From CAIQQQ01 sp037445025 (GTDB taxonomy: Bacteria > Pseudomonadota > Alphaproteobacteria > Acetobacterales > Acetobacteraceae), in the NCBI GenBank assembly GCA_037445025.1, contig JBBILI010000030.1, positions 7,671 to 71,670 of the forward strand: a stretch of 64,000 bases of DNA, written 5' to 3'. The number at the start of each line of letters is the position of its first letter. The first letter of the stretch is position 1. A program made the translations under genes and the position numbers. The notes beneath the pieces were generated by a model that did not search any database, was not told the origin of the DNA, and worked only from the letters and a program-made list of their open reading frames with translations. Below are positions 27,022-35,104 of this stretch, in pieces.

Positions 27022-28245
27022 ATGAACATCTCACGCCGCTCACTGCTGGGGACGGCCGCCGCCGTCTCCGCCCTGCCGGTCGCCCGTGCGCGCGCCCAAT
27101 CCAAGCCGGTCTTCAAGATCGGCGTGCTCAACGACCAGTCCGGCCCGTATCGCGACACCGGCGGCACCACCTCGGTGATCTGCACGCAGCAGGCGGTCGA
27201 TGAGTTCCGCTCGCAGATGCAGGGCTATGACGTGCAGGTCATCACCGCCGACCACCAGAACAAGCCCGACGTCGGCGCCGGCATCGCGCGCCAGTGGTTC
27301 GACCAGGACGGGGTCGACATGATCACCGACGTGCCGAACTCCGGCGTGGCGCTGGCCGTCGCCGGTGTGGCCAAGGAGAAGAACAAGCTGCACGTCAACT
27401 CGGGTGCCGCATCGTCGGACATCACCGGCCTGCAATGCTCGTACAACACCATCCACTGGACCTACGACACCTGGATGCTGGCGCAGTCCACCGGCGGCGC
27501 CACGGTGAAGGCGGGCGGCGACAGCTGGTTCTTCATCACCGCCGACTACGCCTTTGGCCACAAGCTGGAGAGCGACACCACCGAGCTGATCAAGGCCGCC
27601 AAGGGCAAGGTGCTGGGCTCGGCCTCGTATCCGTTCCCGGGCACGACGGATTTCTCCTCGTTCCTCGTGCAGGCGCAGGGCTCCGGCGCCAAGGTGCTCG
27701 GCCTCGCCAATGCGGGCGGCGACACCATCAACTCCATCAAGCAGGCCAAGGAGTTCGGCCTGACCATGGACATCGCGGCCCTGCTGATGTTCATCACCGA
27801 TGTCAACGCGCTGGGCCTCGATGTCGCCGGCGGGCTGCATCTGACCGAGAGCTTCTACTGGGATCTCAACGACAAGACCCGCGCCTTCACCAACCGGGTG
27901 AAGCCCAAGACGCCCAACAACTGGCCCAACATGGCCCATGCCGGCTGCTATGCGGGCTCGCTGCATTTCATGAAGGCGATCAACCATATCGGTGCGGCGG
28001 CGGCGAAGAAGAGCGGGAAGGCCATCGCGGATGCGATGAAGGCGCTGCCGACCGAGGATGACTGCTTCGGCAAGGGCTCGGTGCGCGAGGACGGGCGCGG
28101 CATGTTCAACGCCTATCTGTTCCAGGTGAAGACGCCCAAGCAGAGCAAGGGCAAGTGGGACTATTACAACCTCGTGCAGACCTCGACGCCGGACAAGGCG
28201 TGGCGTCCGCTCAACGCGGGCGGCTGCCCGTTCATCAAGGCCTGA
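27022..28245 (+). CDS. ABC transporter substrate-binding protein, branched-chain amino acid (Peripla_BP_6) type, paralogue 2
   Basis: A 407-residue exported protein with twin-arginine-like signal (SRRSLLGTAAAVSALPVARA). It shares many exact blocks with the preceding gene (FPGTTDFSS, SIKQAKEFGLTM, GGCxxxK at the end), so the pair arose by tandem duplication. Both keep full length and intact fold, suggesting two ligand specificities feeding one permease. Seven bases separate it from livH. Confidence 0.92.
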   Translation: MNISRRSLLGTAAAVSALPVARARAQSKPVFKIGVLNDQSGPYRDTGGTTSVICTQQAVDEFRSQMQGYDVQVITADHQNKPDVGAGIARQWFDQDGVDMITDVPNSGVALAVAGVAKEKNKLHVNSGAASSDITGLQCSYNTIHWTYDTWMLAQSTGGATVKAGGDSWFFITADYAFGHKLESDTTELIKAAKGKVLGSASYPFPGTTDFSSFLVQAQGSGAKVLGLANAGGDTINSIKQAKEFGLTMDIAALLMFITDVNALGLDVAGGLHLTESFYWDLNDKTRAFTNRVKPKTPNNWPNMAHAGCYAGSLHFMKAINHIGAAAAKKSGKAIADAMKALPTEDDCFGKGSVREDGRGMFNAYLFQVKTPKQSKGKWDYYNLVQTSTPDKAWRPLNAGGCPFIKA

Positions 28246-28251
28246 CCTGCG

Positions 28252-29139
28252 ATGTTGACAGTCCTTGGATTCAATATCGGCCCGATGCTGGCACAGGGCG
28301 TGCTCGGCCTGATCAACGGCGCGTTCTACGCCATGCTCTCGCTGGGTCTGGCCGTGATCTTCGGGCTGCTCAACATCATCAACTTCGCCCACGGCGCGCT
28401 GTACATGATCGGCGCGTTCGTGGCGTGGGGTCTGCTGACCTATCTCGGCATCGGCTACTGGCCGGCTCTGATCATCGTGCCGATCGTGGTGGGCGGCTTC
28501 GGCATGCTGCTGGAGCGGGTGTTCATCAGCAAGCTGTACAAGCTTGACCATCTGTACGGCCTGCTGCTGACCTTTGGCCTCGCACTGATCATGGAAGGGC
28601 TGATGCGCAACTATTTCGGCAGCTCGGGCATGCCCTTCGCGGTGCCGGAATCGTTGCGCGGCGCCACCCGGCTCGGCTTCATGATCATGCCGACCTATCG
28701 GGTGTGGGTGGTGGTCGCGTCCTTCGTCATCTGCATCGCCACCTGGCTTACCATCGAGAAGACGCCGATCGGCGCCACGCTGCGGGCGGCGACGGAGAAT
28801 CCGGCGCTGGTGCAGGCGTTCGGGGTGAACGTGCCGCGGCTGGTGACGCTCACCTACGGCGCCGGCGTGGCGCTGGCGGCGTTCGCCGGCGTTATGGCCG
28901 CACCTGTCTATTCCGTGAACCCGGGCATGGGCTCCAACGTCATCATCATCGTCTTTGCCGTCGTGGTGATCGGCGGCATGGGGTCCATTCTCGGCTCGAT
29001 CCTGACCGGCTTCACGCTCGGGCTGGTCGAGGGCTTCACCAAGTATCTTTATCCCGAGGGGTCCGGCGTCGTCATCTTCGTGCTGATGGTGATCGTGCTG
29101 CTGCTGCGCCCGGCCGGTCTGTTCGGAAAGGCTGCCTGA
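28252..29139 (+). CDS. Branched-chain amino acid type ABC transporter permease, LivH
   Basis: A 295-residue inner-membrane permease with about eight hydrophobic segments. GLINGAFYAMLSLGLAVIFG and LLNIINFAHGALYMIGAF at residues 20-60 are the LivH signature, and VVIGGMGSILGSILTG lies near the C-terminus. The stop overlaps the livM ATG as TGATG. Confidence 0.94.
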   Translation: MLTVLGFNIGPMLAQGVLGLINGAFYAMLSLGLAVIFGLLNIINFAHGALYMIGAFVAWGLLTYLGIGYWPALIIVPIVVGGFGMLLERVFISKLYKLDHLYGLLLTFGLALIMEGLMRNYFGSSGMPFAVPESLRGATRLGFMIMPTYRVWVVVASFVICIATWLTIEKTPIGATLRAATENPALVQAFGVNVPRLVTLTYGAGVALAAFAGVMAAPVYSVNPGMGSNVIIIVFAVVVIGGMGSILGSILTGFTLGLVEGFTKYLYPEGSGVVIFVLMVIVLLLRPAGLFGKAA

Positions 29140-30074
29140 TGCTGATGGGTTTCTCCCGGCCCCAGGCGATCGGCCTGCTGCTGATGGTGGCGGCGATCGT
29201 GATCGCGCCGATGCTCGCCTATCCCGTGTTTCTGATGAAGGTGCTGTGCTTCGCGCTGTTCGCCTGTGCGTTCAACCTGCTGATCGGCTATGTCGGCCTG
29301 CTGAGCTTCGGCCACGCGGCGTATTTCGGCATGGGCTGCTATGTCAGCGCCTATGCCGCCAAGGCGTGGGGGCTGTCGGCGGAGCTTTGCATTCTGTGCG
29401 GCGCCGTCGTCGGCGCCGGGCTCGGGCTGCTGTTCGGGCTGATCGCGATCCGCCGGCAGGGCATCTATTTCTCCATGATTACGCTGGCTTTGGCGCAGAT
29501 GGCGTATTTCTTCTGCACCCAGGCAGCGTTCACCGGCGGCGAGGACGGCATTCAGCAGGTGCCGCGCCCGTCTCTGCTGGGCTTCATCTCGCTGCAGAGC
29601 GACATGGCGATCTACTGGGTGGTCGCCGGCGTGTTCCTTATCGGCTTCTTCCTCGTCCATCGCATCGTGCATTCGCCGTTCGGCCAGGTGCTGAAGGCGA
29701 TCCGCGAGAACGAACCCCGCGCGATCTCGCTGGGCTATCGCACGGATGACTACAAGCTGATCGCCTTCGTGCTGTCCACCGCCATCGCGGGTGCCGCCGG
29801 CGGCACAAAGGCGCTGGTGTTCGGCATCGCCACACTGTCGGACGTGACGTGGCAGGCCTCGGGCGAGGTGGTGCTGACCAACCTGCTCGGCGGCATGGGG
29901 ACCATCTTCGGGCCGGTGATCGGGGCGGTGATCAGCAACACGCTGGAATTCTATTTGAGCCCGTTCGGCTCCTGGGTGACGGTGACGCAGGGGGTGATCT
30001 TCGTGGCCTGTGTGATGCTGTTCCGCCGTGGGGTGGTGGGCGAGATTGCCAATCGGTTGAAGGTGGCGCTGTAG
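29139..30074 (+). CDS. Branched-chain amino acid type ABC transporter permease, LivM
   Basis: A 311-residue permease, started at ATG 29139 overlapping the livH stop. Typical LivM blocks are NLLIGYVGLLSFGHAAYFGM, IRRQGIYFSMITLALAQM, and the EAA-like loop GQVLKAIRENEPRAISLGY that contacts the ATPases. GGMGTIFGPVIGAVI follows. It completes the LivG-F-SBP-SBP-H-M operon. Confidence 0.94.
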   Translation: MLMGFSRPQAIGLLLMVAAIVIAPMLAYPVFLMKVLCFALFACAFNLLIGYVGLLSFGHAAYFGMGCYVSAYAAKAWGLSAELCILCGAVVGAGLGLLFGLIAIRRQGIYFSMITLALAQMAYFFCTQAAFTGGEDGIQQVPRPSLLGFISLQSDMAIYWVVAGVFLIGFFLVHRIVHSPFGQVLKAIRENEPRAISLGYRTDDYKLIAFVLSTAIAGAAGGTKALVFGIATLSDVTWQASGEVVLTNLLGGMGTIFGPVIGAVISNTLEFYLSPFGSWVTVTQGVIFVACVMLFRRGVVGEIANRLKVAL

Positions 30075-30200
30075 ACCCGGCACGTATGGCCGCACCCGGC
30101 AGAATTTGCCGGGTGGCGGACGGAAAAAGTGCGGAGATCTGAGGGTTCGGTGCTGGCATGACGGATGCAGCTGCAGCGTGGTTCCTCCTGGAGGTGTTTC

Positions 30201-30944
30201 ATGTCTGTCAGTTCCCTGCTTGCCGCTCCCGCGATGCTGCCGTGGCTGCAAAGCACGGCCGTGACGATCGGTACCAACGATGTCGCCGGCACGACCTCCG
30301 CGCCGCCGCCACCACCACCACCCGGGCGGCCGCCCGGAGCGGCCGGCGGGTCCGGCACGTTGTTTGACAAGCTGAGCTCGGCCATCCAGGCGGCCCTGTT
30401 GCAGATCCAGAGCGAGCAGGGCACCAGCGGCACGAGCGGCACCACGTCATCGGCCGGTTCGACGGCTGGTTCCGCCCCCACCGGCACCACCACCGATCCG
30501 AACAGCTTGCTGGATACGCTGCTCAAGGAGATCGCCGACGCGATCCAGAACGGCACGACGGCGAGCACGACGGGCGTGGTCACCACCGCCGGCACCGCCG
30601 ACACGGCCGGCATCACGCCGTCGGCCACCGGCATCGCCACGCCCGGCATCGCCACGCCCGGCACAGCGGACGCAACCGGCACCACGACCGCGGCGGCCGC
30701 AACGCAACATCACCATCACCACCACGACGCCGCGGCCGCGAGCACGACCGCGGGCGGGACCGCCGCGGTCTCCGCCTCCTCCACCGGATCCGCCTCCACC
30801 GCCGCGACCAACGGATTGCCGGCGCCGCTGAACCGGCTGGTCAATGCCCTGGCGCTGGTCACGATGCAGGCTCTGCAGGCCTATTCCAGCGCCCAGGCGA
30901 CCGGCAGCACCGGCCCGGCCGCGTCCGTGGCAACGACTGTCTGA
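30201..30944 (+). CDS. Low-complexity Thr/Ala/Ser/Gly-rich protein with a six-histidine tract, function unknown
   Basis: A 247-residue protein started at ATG 30201, which has GGAGG seven bases upstream. It opens with a short hydrophobic stretch (SSLLAAPAMLPWLQS), then a proline run PPPPPPPGRPPG, a short amphipathic segment (LFDKLSSAIQAALLQIQSEQ), long Thr/Ala/Gly-rich linkers with tandem GIATPG units, a hexahistidine run, and a C-terminal helical part PLNRLVNALALVTMQALQAY. No known domain is recognised. The two amphipathic parts joined by disordered linkers suggest a scaffold or metal-binding surface protein; that is speculation. Codon use is typical of the genome. Confidence 0.7.
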   Translation: MSVSSLLAAPAMLPWLQSTAVTIGTNDVAGTTSAPPPPPPPGRPPGAAGGSGTLFDKLSSAIQAALLQIQSEQGTSGTSGTTSSAGSTAGSAPTGTTTDPNSLLDTLLKEIADAIQNGTTASTTGVVTTAGTADTAGITPSATGIATPGIATPGTADATGTTTAAAATQHHHHHHDAAAASTTAGGTAAVSASSTGSASTAATNGLPAPLNRLVNALALVTMQALQAYSSAQATGSTGPAASVATTV

Positions 30945-31018
30945 TCCGAGCTTGGGGAAATGACGACGCTTCCGTCATTTCCGCGCGCGGTGACGCTGCC
31001 TCGGTCAACCCGGCGCGC

Positions 31019-31071
31019 GATACCAACGGCCGTGATCGATGGAAGAGTCATCGATCACGGCCGTTGGTATC
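31019..31071. repeat. Perfect 23-bp inverted repeat with 7-base loop
   Basis: Left arm 31019-31041 begins GATACCAACGGCCGTG and ends ATCGATG; right arm 31049-31071 is its exact complement; the loop is GAAGAGT. No T run follows, so it is not a classical intrinsic terminator. Perfect arms of this length point to a recently mobile palindrome or a functional RNA hairpin. Confidence 0.9.
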
Positions 31072-31168
31072 AGCTTGTTGGCATCACAACTCCGTACTTG
31101 CGTGCCCGGTATCACAGGTCTATGGCGGTTTCGGAATACCACCGTTCCATCACCCATTCGAGGACCAC

Positions 31169-31297
31169 ATGAACCCGCGATCCAGCAGCCAGTCTCCGGA
31201 GAGCGACAGTCGTCGCTTGTCGTCTGGCGTGACTGCCGAGCTGGCCCGTCGCCCGGGCAGACCATGTGACCGCAAGGAGCAGCGCAGCCGGCGCTGA
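31169..31297 (+). CDS. Small Arg/Ser-rich ORF in the transporter leader (doubtful)
   Basis: A 42-residue ORF starting MNPRSSSQSPESDSRR, ending KEQRSRR, with a moderate GAGG eight bases before ATG. Very basic, no known family. It may be chance; its position between the inverted repeat and the next small ORF is the only reason to note it. Confidence 0.25.
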   Translation: MNPRSSSQSPESDSRRLSSGVTAELARRPGRPCDRKEQRSRR

Positions 31298-31354
31298 TCC
31301 ATCGGCCGCAGGGCTTCCCGGGTTCGAGCAACAGCCGAACCAGAGGAGGCCCTT

Positions 31355-31435
31355 ATGGCCATCCAGCATTCACCCACCTTTCGCCTCACCGGTTTTCGCG
31401 CCCAGCAATCGCTTGTGCTCCTGCTGTCCGGCTGA
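31355..31435 (+). CDS. Possible 26-residue leader peptide upstream of the NRAMP-related gene
   Basis: ATG 31355 is preceded by GAGGAGG at ideal spacing. The product begins MAIQHSPTFRLTGFRAQQ and ends in a hydrophobic LVLLLSG. It stops 78 bases before the transporter start. A strong ribosome site on a tiny ORF directly upstream of a metal transporter fits a translated attenuator or small regulatory peptide, but no family match is known to me. Confidence 0.4.
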   Translation: MAIQHSPTFRLTGFRAQQSLVLLLSG

Positions 31436-31513
31436 TCGCGCGCCCGCCCGCCCGCCCGCCCGATCGATCCAGACCCAGCCTGAGACGCGGCCGCGCGGCC
31501 GCCGGAGACCGCC

Positions 31514-33130
31514 ATGACTCATATTCCCGCCAAGACCGCCGTGCTCGACAGCGCGCATGTCGGTGACATCCATGGTGCCATGGGCACCATCCGCCTCGGC
31601 GACACCGATCGGCGCACCACCTGGCGCGCCCGGCTTGCCACGCTGCTGGCCATCATCGGCCCGGGCATGATCGTCATGGTCGGCGACAACGACGCCGGCG
31701 CGTTTGCCACCTACACCCAGGCCGGCCAGAACTTCGGCACCTCGCTGCTGTGGACGATGCTGCTGCTGGTGCCGGTGCTGTATGTGAACCAGGAGATGGT
31801 GCTGCGGCTTGGCGCCGTCACCGGCGTGGGCCATGCGCGGCTGATCCTGGAGCGGTTCGGCCGCTTCTGGGGCGCGTTCAGCGTGATCGACCTGTTCATC
31901 CTCAACGGGTTGACCATCGTCACCGAATTCATCGGCATCAGCCTGGCCCTGGACTATCTCGGCGTGTCCAAGATCCTGGGCGTGGCGATCGCCGCGGTGC
32001 TGACCATGCTGGCCGCCACCACCGGGGATTTCCGCCGCTTCGAACGCTTCGCGCTGATGCTGTGCCTGGGCAGCCTGCTGCTGGTGCCGATCGTGCTGGC
32101 GGTGCATGTGGCGCCTGGCCAGATCGCGCATGACCTGTTCATCCCGGGCCTGCCTGACGGAAACCTGTCCGACATCCTGCTGCTGATCATCGGCATCGTC
32201 GGCACCACGGTGGCGCCGTGGCAGCTGTTCTTCCAGCAGAGCTACGTCATCGACAAGCGCATCACGCCGCACTTCATGGGCTACGAGAAGGCCGATCTCT
32301 GGCTCGGCATCATCGTCGTCATGATCGGCGCGATCGCCATGATCGTGTTCTGTGCGGCGACCTTTGCCGGCAGGCCCGAGTTCGGCCACTTCACCGATGC
32401 CCGCGGCGTGGCGGCCGGGCTGTCGCGCTATGTCAGCCCCACCACGGGCGTGCTGTTCGCCATCGCGCTGATCGACGCCGCCATCATCGGCGCCTCCGCG
32501 GTGTCGCTGGCCACCGCCTATGCGGTCAGCGACGTGCTGCGGATGAAGCATTCGCTTCACCGCAAGGCGCGCGACGCCAAGGGGTTCTACCTGCTGTATG
32601 GCGGGCTGATCATGGTCGCTGCCGGGATCGTGCTGCTGCCCAACGCGCCGCTGGGGCTGATCACGCTGGCGGTGCAGACGCTGGCCGGCGTGCTGCTGCC
32701 CAGTGCCACCGTGTTCCTGCTGCTGCTGTGCAACGACGCGCAGGTGCTCGGCCCCTGGGTGAACGGCAAGTGGCTGAACGTGTTCACGGGGGCGGTGGTC
32801 TCGGTGCTGGTGATGCTGTCGATCATCCTCACCGCATCCGTGCTCTACCCTGACATCTCGGATGCGCAGATCCTGTGGATCCTGGGAGGCGGGGTGGTGC
32901 TGTTCGGCTGCGGCGGTGTGGCCAGCATGGTGTTGGGGGGGCGTGCGGTGCAGCCGAAGCTGACCTGGGCGGTGGCCGATCGGAGCACCTGGCGGATGCC
33001 GCCGTTGGAGACGCTGATCCGCAGCCCGTTCTCGCTGTCCACGCGGGTGTGGATGGTGGTGCTGCGGGGGTACCTGGTGGTGGCGGTGGGGATGGTGGTT
33101 GTCAGGATCGTGCAGCTGGCAGTTGGGTAA
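31514..33130 (+). CDS. NRAMP-related divalent cation transporter with non-canonical metal site
   Basis: A 538-residue membrane protein with about eleven to twelve hydrophobic segments and the NRAMP/LeuT-like order. In TM1 the canonical DPGN is replaced: GPGMIVMVGDNDAGAFATYT. In TM6 the canonical MPHN is replaced by VAPWQLFFQQS, so the metal-selective methionine is an alanine. This pattern is that of NRAMP-related magnesium transporters (NRMT) rather than Mn/Fe transporters of the MntH type. Mg2+ transport is therefore inferred. It starts after an unusual leader and ends directly before composite element copy 4. Confidence 0.88.
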   Translation: MTHIPAKTAVLDSAHVGDIHGAMGTIRLGDTDRRTTWRARLATLLAIIGPGMIVMVGDNDAGAFATYTQAGQNFGTSLLWTMLLLVPVLYVNQEMVLRLGAVTGVGHARLILERFGRFWGAFSVIDLFILNGLTIVTEFIGISLALDYLGVSKILGVAIAAVLTMLAATTGDFRRFERFALMLCLGSLLLVPIVLAVHVAPGQIAHDLFIPGLPDGNLSDILLLIIGIVGTTVAPWQLFFQQSYVIDKRITPHFMGYEKADLWLGIIVVMIGAIAMIVFCAATFAGRPEFGHFTDARGVAAGLSRYVSPTTGVLFAIALIDAAIIGASAVSLATAYAVSDVLRMKHSLHRKARDAKGFYLLYGGLIMVAAGIVLLPNAPLGLITLAVQTLAGVLLPSATVFLLLLCNDAQVLGPWVNGKWLNVFTGAVVSVLVMLSIILTASVLYPDISDAQILWILGGGVVLFGCGGVASMVLGGRAVQPKLTWAVADRSTWRMPPLETLIRSPFSLSTRVWMVVLRGYLVVAVGMVVVRIVQLAVG

Positions 33131-33256
33131 GCAAGCAGTTCTTTTCTGAAGAAAAGAACCAAAAGACTTTTCAATCGCTTGGGGACTCCCTCGCCGGAGG
33201 GGGGCGTCAGCCGATCAAAAGTTTTTTGGTTCTTTTTTCAAAAAAGAACTTTCTTG
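33130..33256. repeat. Composite paired-hairpin element, copy 4 (type B left, type A right)
   Basis: After TAA comes GCAAGCAGTTCTTTTCTG with arm AGAAAAGAAC, then CAAAAGACTTTTC, a core with CTCGCCGGAGG, then AAAAGTTTTTTGGTTC and TTTTTTCAAAAAAGAAC. The only copy in which the B end, not the A end, follows the stop codon of the upstream gene. The next gene, a metallophosphoesterase, starts 63 bases on. Confidence 0.85.
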
Positions 33257-33318
33257 CTACCCTCCGCGAATAAACCACCACCCTCCCGCGTCATCTCCCC
33301 ACACCGAGGAGACGACCC

Positions 33319-34233
33319 ATGGACCCCGAAGATCGCCGCGGCTTACTCAAATGCATGCTCTGGGCCGGCACCGGCGTGCTCTGGACCGTCGCCGGTGGCG
33401 TTCCCCGCTCCGGCCTGCTCGGCGCCGGCGCCGAGGCCGCGGAGACCGGACTCAGCTTCGTCCAGATCAGCGACAGCCATATCGGCTTCTCCAACGCCCC
33501 CAACACCGACGTGGCGGGCACGCTCGGCGAGGCGATCGGCCGCGTAAACCAGCTGAAGGGCAACGCCTCGTTGCTGATCCATACCGGCGACGTCAGCCAG
33601 CTCTCGCGCGCGGCGCAGTTCGACACCGCCGCGCAGATCATCAAAGGCGCCGGCATGGACACGCATTACGTGCCCGGCGAGCACGACGTGCTGGACGAGG
33701 ACGGCAAGGGCTTCTTCGCGCGGTTCACGAAAGGGGCCGCCGGCGGCTACTACAGCTTTGACCAGCAGGGCGTGCACTTCATCGGCCTCAACAACGTCCA
33801 GAACCTCAAGGCGGGCGGCCTTGGCAATCTTGGCGCCGCGCAGCTTGAGTGGCTTACGAAGGACCTGAAGGACCGCCCCGCCAGCCAGCCGATCGTGGTG
33901 TTCGCCCATATCCCGCTGTGGACGATCTATCAGGACTGGGGCTGGGGCACCGATGACGGCGTGCAGGCGCTGGCCCAGCTGCGCCGCTTCGGCTCGGTGA
34001 CGGTGCTGAACGGGCATATCCACCAGATCATGCAGAAGGTCGAAGGCACCATCGCCTTCCACACCGCCCTTTCCACCGCCTTTCCGCAGCCGGCCCCCGG
34101 CACGGCGGCAAGCCCTGGCCCGATCAAGGACGTGCCCGCCGGCCGCCTGCGCAGCGTGCTCGGCGTCACCACCGTCAAGCAGGTGCGGGGCCAGTCGCAC
34201 CTCGCCATTGTCGACAGCCCGCTCGGCACCTGA
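33319..34233 (+). CDS. Exported calcineurin-like metallophosphoesterase
   Basis: A 304-residue protein. An N-terminal arginine pair plus hydrophobic stretch (RRGLLKCMLWAGTGVLWTVAG) looks like a Tat signal or anchor. The metal-binding blocks are in order: ISDSHIG near 49-55, HTGDVS, GEHD (Asn of the usual GNHD replaced by Glu), FAHIPLW and NGHIHQ. The Asn-to-Glu change removes a usual metal and phosphate ligand and may alter activity. It is first gene of an operon with a cupredoxin, an ECF sigma factor and an anti-sigma factor; this grouping recurs in proteobacteria. Confidence 0.9.
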   Translation: MDPEDRRGLLKCMLWAGTGVLWTVAGGVPRSGLLGAGAEAAETGLSFVQISDSHIGFSNAPNTDVAGTLGEAIGRVNQLKGNASLLIHTGDVSQLSRAAQFDTAAQIIKGAGMDTHYVPGEHDVLDEDGKGFFARFTKGAAGGYYSFDQQGVHFIGLNNVQNLKAGGLGNLGAAQLEWLTKDLKDRPASQPIVVFAHIPLWTIYQDWGWGTDDGVQALAQLRRFGSVTVLNGHIHQIMQKVEGTIAFHTALSTAFPQPAPGTAASPGPIKDVPAGRLRSVLGVTTVKQVRGQSHLAIVDSPLGT

Positions 34234-34245
34234 GGGAGGCGACTG

Positions 34246-34569
34246 ATGCAACGACGCATCCTGCTTGGCGGACTCACGGCGGCCCTCCTCCCCGGGCTCG
34301 CCCGCCCCCAGGCGCCGGACGCCAGGGTGCTGATCGACAATTTCGCGTTTTCGCCGGCCACGCTCACCGTGAAGGCCGGAACGCGGGTGGTCTGGACCAA
34401 CGGCGACGACATCCCCCACACCGTCACCGATGCCGCGACCCCGCGCAGCTTCAGATCCCCGGTGCTCGACACCGGGGACCGCTTCGCCATGGCGTTCCCC
34501 ACCCCCGGCACCACCCATTATTTCTGTTCGCTGCACCCGCATATGCAGGGCAGCGTGGTGGTGCAATGA
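34246..34569 (+). CDS. Cupredoxin domain protein (plastocyanin/azurin-like), periplasmic
   Basis: A 107-residue protein with a signal peptide containing RR (MQRRILLGGLTAALLPGLA). The type 1 copper ligands are all present: His in DIPHTV, then Cys, His and Met in YFCSLHPHMQG at the C-terminus. It likely carries one electron to or from a periplasmic partner, possibly linked to the exported phosphoesterase upstream. It lies 13 bases after that gene. Confidence 0.93.
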   Translation: MQRRILLGGLTAALLPGLARPQAPDARVLIDNFAFSPATLTVKAGTRVVWTNGDDIPHTVTDAATPRSFRSPVLDTGDRFAMAFPTPGTTHYFCSLHPHMQGSVVVQ

Positions 34570-34594
34570 CGGCGATGCCGCAGCCCGGTCTGAC

Positions 34595-35104
34595 ATGACA
34601 CAGCCGCAGCCGGTCTTCGCGCAGGCCATCCTGCCGCATCTCGACGCGGCCTACAGCCTGGCGCGCTGGCTGCTGCGCGACCCGGACACGGCCGCCGACG
34701 TGGTGCAGGATGCCTGCCTGCGCGCCCTGCAGCATTTCCCCTCGTTTCGCGGCGGCGATGCGCGGGCCTGGCTGCTGCAGATCGTGCGCAACGCCGCCTA
34801 CACGCGGCTGCGGTCCGGCCGCTCGCGCCTGGAGGTCTCGCTTGACGAGACCGACGACCATCCCGGCTACCACGTGGCCGACCCCACGCCCGGCCCGGAG
34901 GACCAGCTCGCTACACGCCAGGACCTCGCCCGGCTCGACGAAGCCCTGGCCGTCTTGCCCGTGGAGCTGCGCGAGTGCCTGGTGCTCTGCGAGCTGGAGC
35001 AGCTTTCCTACAAGGACATCGCGAAAATCACCGAAGTGCCGATTGGAACAGTCATGTCACGACTTTGGCGGGCCCGTCGCCTGCTGGCGGGAGTACGGCG
35101 ATGA
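34595..35104 (+). CDS. RNA polymerase ECF sigma factor
   Basis: A 169-residue sigma-70 family factor with region 2 (YSLARWLLRDPDTAADVVQD) and region 4 (LEQLSYKDIAKITEVPIGTV) and no region 1 or 3. The ATG at 34595 is 26 bases after the cupredoxin stop; a longer frame from 34430 overlaps that gene and is not needed. Its stop overlaps the anti-sigma start (ATGA). It probably drives its own operon and other genes in response to an envelope signal. Confidence 0.94.
   Translation: MTQPQPVFAQAILPHLDAAYSLARWLLRDPDTAADVVQDACLRALQHFPSFRGGDARAWLLQIVRNAAYTRLRSGRSRLEVSLDETDDHPGYHVADPTPGPEDQLATRQDLARLDEALAVLPVELRECLVLCELEQLSYKDIAKITEVPIGTVMSRLWRARRLLAGVRR

Larger units (their letters stand above)
30945..31513 (+). 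promoter_or_regulatory. Gene-poor leader region upstream of the NRAMP-related transporter
   Basis: This 569-base stretch has no long conserved gene. It contains a perfect 23-bp inverted repeat (31019-31071), an Arg/Ser-rich 42-codon ORF (31169-31297), a 26-codon ORF with a very strong ribosome binding site (31355-31435), a run of CCCG/CCGC repeats (31440-31460) and a GCGGCCGC hairpin just before the transporter start. The arrangement suggests a structured or peptide-encoding leader. I do not recognise a named riboswitch such as yybP-ykoY. Confidence 0.4.

Noticed and set aside
30709..30728. Hexahistidine tract as vector or tag contamination
   Set aside because: It is embedded in a longer reading frame with matching composition, far from the protein ends and without vector-like flanks.
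31440..31463. CCCG/CCGC tandem run as a functional microsatellite
   Set aside because: Short and imperfect; such runs arise readily in GC-rich DNA. It is mentioned only as part of the leader.
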